Numbered from the stretch's first letter, positions 25,911-35,080 are shown. The stretch is 36,460 nucleotides of DNA from Candidatus Eiseniibacteriota bacterium (GCA_030622115.1 JAUXGN010000025.1:1-36460); one strand, 5' to 3'. Notes: generated by a model from the letters alone, not told the origin. Made by a program: numbers and translations.

Positions 25911-26741
25911 ATGTGGCCAGTGCTTAGAGTCATGACGAAGGCGTTCGATATCGTTCTCGCACCGTTCTCGGGGATGCACCCGATTGTGGGGCTTCTCATC
26001 GTCTCCGTTGTGACCGGCGTCGTGATGCTATTCATCTTCGGCAAGACGTCGAACCAGAAGATGATCGCGGCGACGAAGAACAAGCTCAAGGCACACATCA
26101 TGGAGATGTGGATCTTCAGGAACGCTCCTTCGGTCATGTTCCGCGCAATGGGCAACGTGGTGCGCTTTAACCTCCAGTACCTCAAGCATTCGCTCAGGCC
26201 GATCGTGTTCCTCTTCATTCCCGTGCTCTTCATCATGGTGCAGCTCGGCATCAGATATGCGCACGAGCCTCTGGTCCCCGGGGACGTGACCGTGGTTACG
26301 GTCGTGCTCGCGGATGCCGTGCGCGCGACCGAGGCCGACGTCACGCTTGAGACTCCGGACGGCATCCGCATCGTTTCGCCCCCGCTCAGGATGGACGCGG
26401 CAGGTGAGATCGAATGGAAGGTAGCGGCCGATCGCTGCGGCACGCGAGTGCTCTCGATCGTCACGCCGGGCGGCACGATCGACAAGGTGATCGTTGTCGG
26501 CGAGGATCTCGGTACTGTGAGGTTCGCTTCACTCAGGCCGAGGGCCGGGACGTGGAGCGCATTCCTCTATCCCGCCGAGCAGCCGATTCCGAGGGACTCC
26601 ATCGTGCACTCGATCACAGTTCACTATGAGGAGAAGCAGGGGCTTCTCTTTGGTCTCACGTTCCACTGGCTCTGGATCTTCTTCGGGGTCTCCGTCATCG
26701 CGGGCTTCGCCCTAAAGGGCTTCTTCGGAATCGAGGTCTAG
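25911..26741 (+). CDS. Polytopic membrane protein of uncharacterised family (Oxa1/EMC3-like appearance)
   Basis: A protein of 276 residues from ATG 25911 (weak ribosome site). The N-terminal half has two helices (HPIVGLLIVSVVTGVVMLFIF and SLRPIVFLFIPVLFIMVQLG) separated by a basic cytoplasmic helical region (GKTSNQKMIAATKNKLKAH, EMWIFRNAP). That arrangement, with 'SNQ..I...K.K..AH..E', resembles the coiled-coil hairpin of DUF106/EMC3/YidC-superfamily insertases, but this is only a visual analogy. A soluble beta domain (~115-225) and a C-terminal helix (FHWLWIFFGVSVIAGFALKGF) follow. It overlaps the operon direction; the next gene starts 5 bases after its stop, so the two are co-translated or tightly linked. 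Role in insertion or assembly of the envelope proteins is speculative. Confidence 0.72.
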   Translation: MWPVLRVMTKAFDIVLAPFSGMHPIVGLLIVSVVTGVVMLFIFGKTSNQKMIAATKNKLKAHIMEMWIFRNAPSVMFRAMGNVVRFNLQYLKHSLRPIVFLFIPVLFIMVQLGIRYAHEPLVPGDVTVVTVVLADAVRATEADVTLETPDGIRIVSPPLRMDAAGEIEWKVAADRCGTRVLSIVTPGGTIDKVIVVGEDLGTVRFASLRPRAGTWSAFLYPAEQPIPRDSIVHSITVHYEEKQGLLFGLTFHWLWIFFGVSVIAGFALKGFFGIEV

Positions 26742-26746
26742 CGCTC

Positions 26747-27670
26747 ATGACCGATGCTCGCATCGACCTTCATCTTCACACGACGGCGTCCGACGGAACT
26801 CTCACTCCGGAGGAGGTCGTTCTTCGTGCGAAGGAGCGAGGACTTGCCGCCATAGCCATCACGGATCACGACACGATCGGTGCGGTGAAGAACGCAATGG
26901 TGGCGGGGAAGGAGCACGGCATTGAGGTCGTGGCGGGCACGGAGATCGGTATTGCGCACGATCCCAAGCGGCATCTCATCGAGACAGATATCCTCGGCTA
27001 CTTCGTTGACCCCGACCATGCCGAACTGATCGAGGCGTTCGACCTTCTTCAGAAGGCCAAGAACGACAAGCTCTACAAGCAGCTCGCCGTGCTTGCGCAG
27101 AACGGCTACGAGATAGAAAGCACGGAGGTGCTTTCTACGGCGGGCGGTGATACGGTCCGGCGTCCGCACATATGGAAGATCCTGAGAAAACACTACCCGA
27201 GCTTCCGCGCCGACGTCTTCTTCGAAAAGACGTCGTTCGGCGGAGACTGGTACGTCACGAAGGACTTCAGCCTGTCGCTCGAAGCGGCGGTGGACATCAT
27301 TGAGCGGGCGGGCGGCATTCCGGTTCTCGCTCATCCCGGCGCATACAACGAGGTTTTCACGAAGCACGGCACGCTCATCGATCCTGATGTCGACAAGACG
27401 ATCGCGACGTGTGTTGGAGCGGGAGTGAAGGGGATCGAGGTTTACTACAGCTACAACAAGAACAGACCCTACTGGGACGGCGATTCCCTGATCAGTGGAG
27501 AGCAGTTCTCGGAGCTCGTTGATCACTACGCGTCACTGGCCGAGAGCCACGGCGTCCTCAAGACGGGCGGGACCGATTTCCACGGCGCGAACAAGCCGCA
27601 GATCGAGGTGGGAGAGGTCGAGGTTCCGTATTGTCTGCTGGAGGAGCTTCGCGCCGCACGGCCTCGGTGA
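26747..27670 (+). CDS. PHP-domain phosphoesterase (RNase AM/YciV-like)
   Basis: A protein of 307 residues from ATG 26747, 5 bases after the previous stop. It is a complete PHP domain: DLHLHTTASDG (His9, His11, Asp16), ITDHDT (Asp40, His41, Asp42), GTEIG (Glu66), RRPHIW (His141), VLAHPGAY (His196), GIEVYY (Glu231) and GGTDFHG (Asp277, His279). This is the trinuclear metal site of the family that includes E. coli RNase AM (YciV/TrpH) and 3',5'-bisphosphate nucleotidases, which act on RNA 5' ends or small nucleotides. Length fits that family (~290 residues). The conserved 'H.LGY' motif is present as HLIETDILGYF with three extra residues between. Cytoplasmic. Its last codons fall inside a 38-bp tandem repeat. 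Confidence 0.85.
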   Translation: MTDARIDLHLHTTASDGTLTPEEVVLRAKERGLAAIAITDHDTIGAVKNAMVAGKEHGIEVVAGTEIGIAHDPKRHLIETDILGYFVDPDHAELIEAFDLLQKAKNDKLYKQLAVLAQNGYEIESTEVLSTAGGDTVRRPHIWKILRKHYPSFRADVFFEKTSFGGDWYVTKDFSLSLEAAVDIIERAGGIPVLAHPGAYNEVFTKHGTLIDPDVDKTIATCVGAGVKGIEVYYSYNKNRPYWDGDSLISGEQFSELVDHYASLAESHGVLKTGGTDFHGANKPQIEVGEVEVPYCLLEELRAARPR

Positions 27671-27751
27671 TCTCACCCGGCAGGTTCCGCGCCGCACGGC
27701 CTCGGTGATCTCACCCGGCGGAATCTGCGCACGCCCTCGGTGATCCGCTAG
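27651..27751. repeat. 38-bp tandem repeat (2.6 copies) over the end of the PHP gene
   Basis: Units at 27651-27688, 27689-27726 and a partial unit from 27727 share GCGC(CG)CACGGCCTCGGTGATC-type sequence. The stop codon of the PHP gene (TGA at 27668-27670) lies inside unit 1. The unit is not a multiple of three. Confidence 0.85.
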
Positions 27752-27763
27752 AACTCCGAATCA

Positions 27764-30265
27764 TCAGTAGTGGGGGGTGATCGACTCGAGGGCGGCACGG
27801 GCCGGCGTGAAGGATGGGTTGATCTCAAGGGCGAGGAGATACTGTCTCCTCGCTTCGTCATTTCTTCCAAGCTTCTCGAACAGCCGGCCGCGATTGTAGT
27901 ACGGGTCGACCATGCCGGGCGCCAGGTCGCCGGCAGTATCGAGGGCTGCGAGCGCCTCTTCGAACCGTCCGGCCTCTCGCTCTGCGACTCCCAGGTTGTT
28001 CCAGAAGACCGGCTCGTCGGGGTCGAGTTCGGTCGCCCGGATGAACTCATGTGCGGCGAGATGCGGTTTCCGTGAGATGTTGTGGAGCCTCCCGAGCGCA
28101 TCGTGCGCCTCGGCCGATGACGGCCTTCGATCGACGGCTGTTTGGAGCTCGGCGCGCGCCTCTTCCATTCTGCCCATCGCAATGAGTGCTTCACCAAGCC
28201 GCAGGCGGGCCGGAATCTCCGGTTGTCCTGCTCTGAGGGCTCGCGAAAAGGCCTTCGATGCTGCGAGATGGTCGCCGCGATCTGCCAGCTCATCACCCAG
28301 GAGCGAGAGGAAGACGCGTGGACGCATCGCCCTTTCCACCGCTTCGTATATGAGGCTGACTGCCGAATCCACCCGTCCGAGGCGGGATTCCGCCAGCGCC
28401 AGGTACTGAAGCGCGACCGGCCGGGACGGGTCAAGATCGACGGCCATCTCAAGAAACGGCAAGGATCTGCCGGGGTCGCCACTCTGGAAGAGCGTGCTCC
28501 CGGCGCGTTCCTGTATGTCGGGATCGTTGGTGAAGACTGCGGCCGCTGTTGCGTAGAGAGGTCCGGCGCGCTCGAAATCGTGCCATGCTTCCGCTCGCCT
28601 GGCAGCGAACTCAGTGGCCTTGGCTTTGATGAGCGGGATGTGGTCGGGAAGGACCTGGTCGATGTTGAGCACGGTGATGATGCCTATGGCGAGCGTGAAG
28701 GCCAGACAGACGGCCAGGAGGATCCGGTCGAGGTGGGGGCGCTTCCAGAGGAGGACCATGATGGCGCTCCCGATACCAAGTACGAGTGCGGGGGCAATGA
28801 GCACGCGATATGGAAGGAAAAGGGGCACGACAATGTAGCCGGCCAGCACAAGCACGGCCGTCGCGATGCGACCCGCACGTTCACCCAGGAGGACCGGCAG
28901 CGTGACCACACCGGTTGCGCCATCGCCCTTGATGTCCTTCAGGTCCTTGGCGGCGAATCCCAGCCCGAACGAGAGAACGATGAGCCAGGCAAGCCGCGGA
29001 GGAAAGAGCGCGAACGAGCGTTCCTCGGCGAATGCGGAGAACCCGATCATACAGACGAGCACTGATATGACCCCGAGACTGAGATTCGAGATCAGCGGGA
29101 TTCGCTTCAGGCGGATGGGCGGCGCAGAGTAGAAGAAGGAGAGCGCCAGAGTGAGGAGCATGAGAAGGAACGTGGAGTACTTGACGTTGAGCGCCGCCAG
29201 AAGCGCGCCAAGTGCGAGAACGGCGGCAGCTGTGGCCACGTCCTTCCTTCCGACCGTTCCGCGGACGAGGGGTCGGGAAGCACCCACTATTCTGTCGCTT
29301 TCTTCATCGAAGAGATCGTTCAGGTTGACGGACGCCTGGAATGCAAGGAGAACGGCCAGAGCGATGCCGATGATTCCAAGAACGTCGCCCCCGCCGGTGA
29401 ACGAGAGGCCGACTGGAGAGAAAATGGCCCACCCGAGTGCTATGCCGAAGGCGGCCATCCCCAGATAGTGAAGCGTTCTGAGCGGGCGAGTGTTCAGGCG
29501 CAGAGCCCGCTCCTTCTGCGGCGCGTAGCGTCGGAAGGCAACCCACCCGAGCGCGTACGATGCGAGGATGAAGACAAGCGCCAGCTTCCTGCTCTCGTCG
29601 GGAACTATGCCGCCCGCCCGGTAGGTGACGTTGTAGATGAACGCGAGCGGGGCGGCGGTGCCTTCGGTGATGGCCCACGAGAGTCTGGCGAGTGCGTTTG
29701 GCAGAATGCCGTGCCCGAGCAGGAGAAGATAGGTCAACAGAAAGGTCGCCGCTGCGCGAAACCAGCTCAGTGTCTTGATGCGAACGTACGCTACTGCAAG
29801 AAGGCAGGCCGCCAGGATCTCGACGCGCTGTCCCGGAGAGACGCGGTCAAGTGCGATAGTAGGGTTGAAGAACCGGAACGCCACCGACCGGAGGTCGAGG
29901 AGGTACGTTATCCTCATACCCTCACCCGATGTGATTATGTAGTCCAGAACGGGTGGGATGAGGATGATGACCCATGCGGGCGTCATCACCTTCATGACAG
30001 ACCCGATACGCTCTCGCGCGAGCGCGGAGAGAAGGATAGAGAAACTGAGAAACAGACTGACGTAGAAGAGAAGAAAATGATCGAGTACCATCAGCGCGGA
30101 AGGGGAGGAGAAGTAGACAAAGCCGATGGAGCCTCTGGGTCCCAGAGCGCCCTCAAGGAGGTTTCTCGCGACAACGAGTGCGAGAAAGGCGAGTGCGAAC
30201 ACGCTCCAGTGGTGTGGGGAGCGTTCAACTTCGCGGATGGCCTCAAGGAGCGTTTTCTTCTTCAC
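27764..30265 (-). CDS. UbiA-type prenyltransferase fused to a C-terminal TPR domain
   Basis: A protein of 833 residues from a GTG at 30265 (GAGG 4 bases upstream). Residues ~20-250 form a first set of membrane helices without a recognised family. Residues ~262-540 are a UbiA-family intramembrane prenyltransferase: NDLFDEESDR (Asn316, Asp317, Asp320, Asp324) is the first Asp-rich motif, KDLKDIKGD (Asp441, Asp444, Asp448) the second, with the typical YSAPPIRLKR loop after the first. The enzyme would join a prenyl diphosphate to an aromatic, sugar or lipid acceptor. Residues ~545-833 are at least seven TPR-like repeats (LYATAAAVFTNDP, LPFLEMAVDLDPSRP, FWNNLGVAEREAGRFEEAL, YYNRGRLFEKLGRNDEARR). 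UbiA proteins are usually ~300 residues, so the extra N-terminal membrane part and TPR tail are unusual. Convergent with the PHP gene, divergent from the 30512 gene. Confidence 0.82.
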   Translation of the reverse strand: MKKKTLLEAIREVERSPHHWSVFALAFLALVVARNLLEGALGPRGSIGFVYFSSPSALMVLDHFLLFYVSLFLSFSILLSALARERIGSVMKVMTPAWVIILIPPVLDYIITSGEGMRITYLLDLRSVAFRFFNPTIALDRVSPGQRVEILAACLLAVAYVRIKTLSWFRAAATFLLTYLLLLGHGILPNALARLSWAITEGTAAPLAFIYNVTYRAGGIVPDESRKLALVFILASYALGWVAFRRYAPQKERALRLNTRPLRTLHYLGMAAFGIALGWAIFSPVGLSFTGGGDVLGIIGIALAVLLAFQASVNLNDLFDEESDRIVGASRPLVRGTVGRKDVATAAAVLALGALLAALNVKYSTFLLMLLTLALSFFYSAPPIRLKRIPLISNLSLGVISVLVCMIGFSAFAEERSFALFPPRLAWLIVLSFGLGFAAKDLKDIKGDGATGVVTLPVLLGERAGRIATAVLVLAGYIVVPLFLPYRVLIAPALVLGIGSAIMVLLWKRPHLDRILLAVCLAFTLAIGIITVLNIDQVLPDHIPLIKAKATEFAARRAEAWHDFERAGPLYATAAAVFTNDPDIQERAGSTLFQSGDPGRSLPFLEMAVDLDPSRPVALQYLALAESRLGRVDSAVSLIYEAVERAMRPRVFLSLLGDELADRGDHLAASKAFSRALRAGQPEIPARLRLGEALIAMGRMEEARAELQTAVDRRPSSAEAHDALGRLHNISRKPHLAAHEFIRATELDPDEPVFWNNLGVAEREAGRFEEALAALDTAGDLAPGMVDPYYNRGRLFEKLGRNDEARRQYLLALEINPSFTPARAALESITPHY

Positions 30266-30402
30266 GTCACCTCGCTTCTGTGCTCCATGCCGTCAGTGCA
30301 CGAAACATCGTCCGAATCCATCGCTGGCTGACGACACTACAACAGGTCTCGTGTATTCGTCCACCCGTAGATGAGGGGAATCCAATGCTGCCGTATTGGT
30401 TC

Positions 30403-30432
30403 TTGACAACCAAGTAGCTAGGGCCCTACTGT
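30403..30432 (+). promoter_or_regulatory. Sigma70-like promoter for the 30512 gene
   Basis: TTGACA (30403-30408), 18-base spacer, TACTGT (30427-30432). The -35 is perfect and the -10 weak. It lies 80 bases before the GTG at 30512. The rest of 30266-30511 contains no gene. Confidence 0.45.
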
Positions 30433-30511
30433 GCGGCTGACAAGGTGTAACGGTAGATAAACAGGCCACAGCGCGGTTCGCAAGTGCCGCGTGCGGAATG
30501 AGGAGGAGCGT

Positions 30512-31312
30512 GTGAGAACTTCGTGCATTGTTTTGGCGTTGGTTCTTCTGGCGGCCGTTGTCGTGCCTGCGTCCGGGGCTTTCGAGCTACGTACCTGGGC
30601 AACGCCTGCGGCAGCACCTGCTGATGGCAGTCCACTCTGCACCTCTACCAGTTTCACGCTTCGTTCGAGGCTGGGAGGTCCCTTCGCCGGTAGCGCGGAG
30701 AGCGCATCCTTCTCGCTGTGGGGATGCAGCGCCTACACGCCGGTTGAGGGCATCTTCTTTGCGTCCATTACCGATCCTCTGGTTGTGACGCTTCGCTGGT
30801 CGGTCGACTACCTGGGGCAGGCAGAGGGATTCAACATCTACCGTTCGACGTCCGAGAACGGGCTGTTTGAGAGAGTCAACGAGAAGCTTCTCGAGCCGGA
30901 CCTCCCAGGAGTATATGTGGACAGGACCGTCTGGCCCGAGACCGAGTTCTGGTACGAGCTCTATGTCGTGCGGGATGGTTTTGAAGAGAAGGTGGGCTTC
31001 GAGCTCGCGAGCGTGACGACCGGAGGCCGATTGGTGACACGTCTCTTCCCGCCGTCCCCGAATCCGTTCCGCGGCGAGACGGTCATCATGCACGACATCG
31101 CGGCTGATGCCGGTCCTCCAAGGCTTACGATCTACGATGTGTCCGGCCGGGTCGTCAAGACATTCGCCGGCACGCCCGAGAGGTCGGGCAGGTACGAGGT
31201 GACCTGGAACGGCACCAACGACAACGGGCAGCACGTCGGGTCGGGCGTCTACTTCTGTTCCCTCGAGACCGGGGAAAACCGGGAGACACGCCGCATAGTG
31301 CTGCTCAAGTAG
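30512..31312 (+). CDS. Secreted fibronectin-III-like protein with FlgD-like C-terminal domain
   Basis: A protein of 266 residues from GTG 30512, with GAGGAGG (30500-30506) five bases upstream; a longer in-frame start at 30491 lies before the ribosome site. Signal peptide: MRTSCIVLALVLLAAVVVPASG. Residues ~23-85 are low-homology (SFTLRSRLGGPFAGSAES). Residues ~90-175 form a fibronectin type III-like domain (VVTLRWSVDY, GFNIYRSTSENGLFERVN, FWYELYVVRDGFEE). Residues ~180-266 are the sorting domain (SPNPFRGETVIMHDIAA, IYDVSGRVVKTF, WNGTNDNGQHVGSGVYFCSL, ending RRIVLLK). Exported and surface-attached by analogy with type IX-style cargo. Function unknown. Confidence 0.85.
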   Translation: MRTSCIVLALVLLAAVVVPASGAFELRTWATPAAAPADGSPLCTSTSFTLRSRLGGPFAGSAESASFSLWGCSAYTPVEGIFFASITDPLVVTLRWSVDYLGQAEGFNIYRSTSENGLFERVNEKLLEPDLPGVYVDRTVWPETEFWYELYVVRDGFEEKVGFELASVTTGGRLVTRLFPPSPNPFRGETVIMHDIAADAGPPRLTIYDVSGRVVKTFAGTPERSGRYEVTWNGTNDNGQHVGSGVYFCSLETGENRETRRIVLLK

Positions 31313-31380
31313 CGCTGCGGCCTCTGTCTGGGGAGTGGCGATTCTGTTCTTGTTTGTCTTGCTATGACGGAGGGAGAACG

Positions 31381-33036
31381 ATGTCTAAGCGAAGCTTTGT
31401 GAGTATGGCGCTGGCTACCGTACTGGCGGCCGGTCTGGTCTTTGTCGGAATCGCTTCAGCGCAACCAGTGGGTCTTGAGGCTGGGATCATTCAGGTGGCT
31501 CCCGGAACCGACAGAGATGTCGCCGAGACTGTGTGGTTCCAGGGCTTCCTGGCCGACGAGGTCTCCGGCGATCCCGTCAATGATGTCTATATGATTGAGG
31601 CTCGTCTGTACGACGCTGCCATGGGGGGGAACACCCACTGGGGTCCTGAGACCCACGGCGCCGTCACGATCACGGAAGGGTGGTTCAGCATAGAGCTCGG
31701 GAGTATTGTGAGCCCGCTTCCTGACTTTGACAACCCACCATACTACCTCAGACTGATCATCAATGGTGAGATCCTGGCCCCGAGGTTGAAGCTCGCGAGC
31801 GTACCGTCTGCGCTACAGTCGCATGAGGCTGACGAGGGCGACGGGGACTGGACGATCGGGAGCGGGATTCTCTGGACGACGGATGATGTGCAGATCGGAA
31901 CGTCCGGGGTGTCTGATGCTGAGCTTCACATCCACAGCAGCTCGCCGTCGATTCAGTTGACGAACGGGGCATTGAACGAGGGCCTTCTCGTCGCTCTGAA
32001 CTCGTCCGGCCACGGGTTCCTTTGGAACTATGAAACCGATGGAAAGCTGTTCCTCGGGACCGAGACCGCGAACAGAATGACTATCGACGCGAGTGGACTC
32101 GTAGGAATCGGGACAACGCTCCCGGATGCTCAGCTCGAAGTCGAGACGTCCAAGGAGTACGGAGTTGCCGTCTACTCAGATGCGGTTGGGGATCCGGATG
32201 TTATCCACGCCGAGTACACCGGCACCGATGACACCGCTGTAGCAGTCTACGGTGACGCCACGGCCAGCGATCCGTGGGGCGTCGGCGGCAGGTTCAAGGG
32301 AGCGATGATAGGAGTCGAGGGGACGGGAGTGAGTACTACGAGCACTGCGATTGTCTATGGACTCCTTGGTTACGCTGACAACAGCACCAGTACCGCTACA
32401 TGCTACAGCGTCTACGGGGAGGAGCCGACCGGCGCCGGTACGTGCTACGCCGGTTACTTCAATGGCGATGTCCACGTGGACGGCACACTGACGAAATCGG
32501 CCGGCTCATTCAAGATCGACCATCCTCTGGATCCGGCAGGCATGTACCTTTCTCACTCGTTTGTCGAGAGTCCCGACATGATGAATGTCTACAACAGCAA
32601 TGCCGTGCTTGACGGTTCGGGTGAAGCCTGGGTGGAGCTTCCTGAGTGGTTCGATGTTTTGAACAGGGATTTCCGCTACCAGCTCACGGCGATCGGCGCA
32701 CCGGGTCCGAACCTCTACATCGCCGACGAGATCTCAGGCAACCTGTTCAGGATCGCGGGCGGCGAGCCTGGGATGAAGGTTTCATGGATGGTGACGGGCA
32801 TCCGGCAGGACAAGTATGCCGAGGAGCACAGAATCGTCGTCGAGGAGCGCAAGACCGGGACGGAGCAGGGGAGATACCTGCATCCGGAGCTCTACGGTAT
32901 GCCCGAGACGATGGACGTTACCTACAACGAGGACCTGGAGAAGGTGAGAGCGGCGCAGGCCGAGGCTATCGCTGAGAAGAAGGCCCTTCGCGCAGAGGCC
33001 GCGGTGAATGAAGAGGAGCTTCGCCCGACGCCCTAG
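31381..33036 (+). CDS. Secreted tail-fibre-like/adhesin-like protein 1
   Basis: A protein of 551 residues. ATG 31381 has GGAGG ~10 bases upstream; an ATG nine codons earlier precedes the ribosome site. Signal peptide ends GIASA|QP. Residues ~45-150 carry the shared N-terminal module (VAETVWFQGFLADEVSGDPV, ARLYDAAMGG, EGWFSIELGSI, RLKLASVPSALQSHEAD). The middle has 'GIGTTLPDAQLEVE' signatures typical of phage-fibre-like and trimeric surface proteins, and a Gly/Thr/Ser-rich body. Residues ~375-500 form a conserved C-terminal domain (GSFKIDHPLDPAGMYLSHSF, WVELPEWFDVLNRDFRYQLT, GEPGMKVSWMVTGIRQD), followed by a charged helix (KVRAAQAEAIAEKKALRAE). A run of seven G bases occurs at 31623-31629. No FlgD domain or short tag is present. 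Function unknown; probably an extracellular fibre. Confidence 0.8.
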   Translation: MSKRSFVSMALATVLAAGLVFVGIASAQPVGLEAGIIQVAPGTDRDVAETVWFQGFLADEVSGDPVNDVYMIEARLYDAAMGGNTHWGPETHGAVTITEGWFSIELGSIVSPLPDFDNPPYYLRLIINGEILAPRLKLASVPSALQSHEADEGDGDWTIGSGILWTTDDVQIGTSGVSDAELHIHSSSPSIQLTNGALNEGLLVALNSSGHGFLWNYETDGKLFLGTETANRMTIDASGLVGIGTTLPDAQLEVETSKEYGVAVYSDAVGDPDVIHAEYTGTDDTAVAVYGDATASDPWGVGGRFKGAMIGVEGTGVSTTSTAIVYGLLGYADNSTSTATCYSVYGEEPTGAGTCYAGYFNGDVHVDGTLTKSAGSFKIDHPLDPAGMYLSHSFVESPDMMNVYNSNAVLDGSGEAWVELPEWFDVLNRDFRYQLTAIGAPGPNLYIADEISGNLFRIAGGEPGMKVSWMVTGIRQDKYAEEHRIVVEERKTGTEQGRYLHPELYGMPETMDVTYNEDLEKVRAAQAEAIAEKKALRAEAAVNEEELRPTP

Positions 33037-33066
33037 GTGTCACATTGGATATGGACAGGAGGAGTG

Positions 33067-34896
33067 ATGTCAAAGCTCGTAATGGTGGTTACAGCCATCG
33101 CGGTTGTGCTCGCGGCGGGTGTTGCTGCGCCGGTCTTGGCTGACGGCGGCGAGAGAAGTGTAGCTGAAACGGTGTGGTATCAGGGTTTTCTCGCCGACGT
33201 CGATACGGGGGATCCCATTGACGGAGTCGTGACCGTTGTAGCTACGCTCTACGACGCGGTCGTCGATGGCAGTATTCTCTGGGGTCCGGAGACCCACACC
33301 GGGACCGTTGTGACCGAGGGGTGGTTCAACATCGAGCTTGGCGCCACGGTTTCACTCGTCGCCTTCATCGATCCTCCCTACTACCTTGAGCTTATGGTAG
33401 CGAGCGAGGTTCTTGAACCCAGGCAGAAGCTTGCCAGCGTGCCGATGGCGCTTCGTTCGGCGGCGGCTGACTCGGGGGACGGCGACTGGACCATTAGTGG
33501 GACCACCGTCTACCGCGAGGTGGGCCGCGTCGCAATAGGGACGTCCGTGACGAATGGCCTGCTGACTGTCAGGGACGACGGTAACGCGGCCACGAGGATC
33601 ACGATCGAGAACCAGAACACCGGCGCGAGCTCGGCCGAGCGGCTCAGTTTCAGCAATGAGGACGGCGATGTTGCCTACATCTCCTGCTACGATGACGACA
33701 GCGCAGGCTACAAATCGATGATGGTCATCGCCAACAACCGTCCCGGCGGCCGGATCATGCTTAATGCCAACGGTTTCTCAACTGTCATGGTCGACAGCAC
33801 CGGGAATGTCGGGATAGGGCTCTCCTCACCGGAGTCGAAACTCGATATCGACGGCACCGCGGAGATGCTTGGATTCAAGCTGACGACCTCGCCATCCGAC
33901 GGCTACGTGCTGACCTCCGACGCAAGCGGTGTCGGGACGTGGCAGATCGGAGGAGGCGGAGGCGGCGACAGCGATTGGACCATCGTCGGTGACAACATGT
34001 ATGCGGCCGTGTCGGGAAGCTTGGGTATTGGGACGAGCACACCCGACAGCAAGCTGCATCTCGTCAGCAACGCCCAGGAAGATGTGATCTTCGAGTCGAC
34101 CGAGAACTCGGCGTCCGTTGAGATCATTGCTAGAACGTCGGGAGGAGTGAACGACTACCTCAGGCTCTACAAGGGCGGACCCACCGCTGGAGGAACGGCC
34201 GCCGGGATTCCACTTGCAGGTCTCGGGAGGGTCATGTCGGGCGTATCATCGGACGGGCTGATGCTTCAAGTCGCCAGTGCCGACCCGATGTACTTCGTCA
34301 CCAATGCCGTCGAGCAGATGAGGATCTCATCTGATGGCGATGTTGGCATCGGGACGGTTACACCGGGTTCCAAGCTTGACGTCGACGGCACGGTCGAGGC
34401 CACAGGGCTCAAGATGACGGATTCGCCCACCCACGGCTACGCACTGACCTCCGATGCGTCCGGGACGGCCACGTGGCAGCCCCAGCACCTTGTCGACGTG
34501 CACGATGAGGAGACGGTGACGATGATCGGGGGGACGGCGACGCAGTTTGATGACACCCAGGTGAGCTTGACGGTTCCGGGTCCGGGCTACATCATCTGCA
34601 CATCGACGGTTTGGGTCGGGATCAACCATGCGAACAACACGTCGGCCGACCACCTGCAGCTGAATCATTCTACGAGCCCTACTGACATGGGGAGTGCTCC
34701 CACGACAGTGGCTTACCTCATGATGGCGAGTGAGCCAATCGGGAGCTACTACAGATCGTTCAGCGTTCACAGCACGCATTCAATCGTGAGCGCCGGCACA
34801 TACACGTACTATCTGGTGGGCAAGATGCTGAGCGGACAGGATGCATGGGACCAGTTCGTCAAAGCTCAGATGACGGCCGTCTACTACCCGCGCTAG
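33067..34896 (+). CDS. Secreted tail-fibre-like/adhesin-like protein 2
   Basis: A protein of 609 residues; ATG 33067 has AGGAGG just upstream (the longer frame from 33037 has none). Signal peptide: MSKLVMVVTAIAVVLAAGVAAPVLA. It carries the same N-terminal module as its neighbours (SVAETVWYQGFLADVDTGDP, LYDAVVDGSILWGPETH, RQKLASVPMALRS), then repeated 'DWTI.G' and 'GIG...P.SKLDIDGT.E..G.K.T.SP' modules (three SKL(D/H) repeats), each followed by 'GY.LTSDASG..TWQ'. The last ~130 residues form a C1q/TNF-like or phage-tip-like beta domain (GPGYIICTSTVWVGINHA, SAGTYTYYLVGKMLSG, ending VYYPR). It directly follows gene 1 (30-base gap), so is probably co-transcribed. Likely trimeric surface fibre; no enzymatic motif. 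Confidence 0.8.
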   Translation: MSKLVMVVTAIAVVLAAGVAAPVLADGGERSVAETVWYQGFLADVDTGDPIDGVVTVVATLYDAVVDGSILWGPETHTGTVVTEGWFNIELGATVSLVAFIDPPYYLELMVASEVLEPRQKLASVPMALRSAAADSGDGDWTISGTTVYREVGRVAIGTSVTNGLLTVRDDGNAATRITIENQNTGASSAERLSFSNEDGDVAYISCYDDDSAGYKSMMVIANNRPGGRIMLNANGFSTVMVDSTGNVGIGLSSPESKLDIDGTAEMLGFKLTTSPSDGYVLTSDASGVGTWQIGGGGGGDSDWTIVGDNMYAAVSGSLGIGTSTPDSKLHLVSNAQEDVIFESTENSASVEIIARTSGGVNDYLRLYKGGPTAGGTAAGIPLAGLGRVMSGVSSDGLMLQVASADPMYFVTNAVEQMRISSDGDVGIGTVTPGSKLDVDGTVEATGLKMTDSPTHGYALTSDASGTATWQPQHLVDVHDEETVTMIGGTATQFDDTQVSLTVPGPGYIICTSTVWVGINHANNTSADHLQLNHSTSPTDMGSAPTTVAYLMMASEPIGSYYRSFSVHSTHSIVSAGTYTYYLVGKMLSGQDAWDQFVKAQMTAVYYPR

Positions 34897-34927
34897 GTTC
34901 TGTGTGGGAGATTGAGGATCAGCAGAG

Positions 34928-34960
34928 GAAGCCGGCCGGCGTACTTCGCCGGTCGGCTTC
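34928..34960 (+). terminator. Strong terminator after fibre gene 2
   Basis: 14-bp stem GAAGCCGGCCGGCG (34928-34941) with CGCCGGTCGGCTTC (34947-34960), one G-U pair, 5-base loop, then GTTGT. Confidence 0.75.
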
Positions 34961-35057
34961 GTTGTATGGCGGAGTCCACGGGTCGCGGCTGCTGCGGGGC
35001 AGAGCCCACAGGCTGCGGCAGACGTGCACTGGGATTTGCGGGGTCGATGTGTCGGCC

Positions 35058-35080
35058 TGGTGCATTGACAAAGTGCACCA
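35058..35080 (+). promoter_or_regulatory. Candidate operator overlapping the -35 box
   Basis: Perfect inverted repeat TGGTGCA (35058-35064) and TGCACCA (35074-35080) with a 9-base centre that contains the -35 TTGACA. Its position would let a bound regulator block RNA polymerase. The regulator is unknown. Confidence 0.5.

Noticed and set aside
28142-29065. 307-codon plus-strand open frame inside the UbiA-TPR gene
   Set aside because: Low-complexity charged product with no domain; the minus strand holds clear UbiA and TPR motifs.
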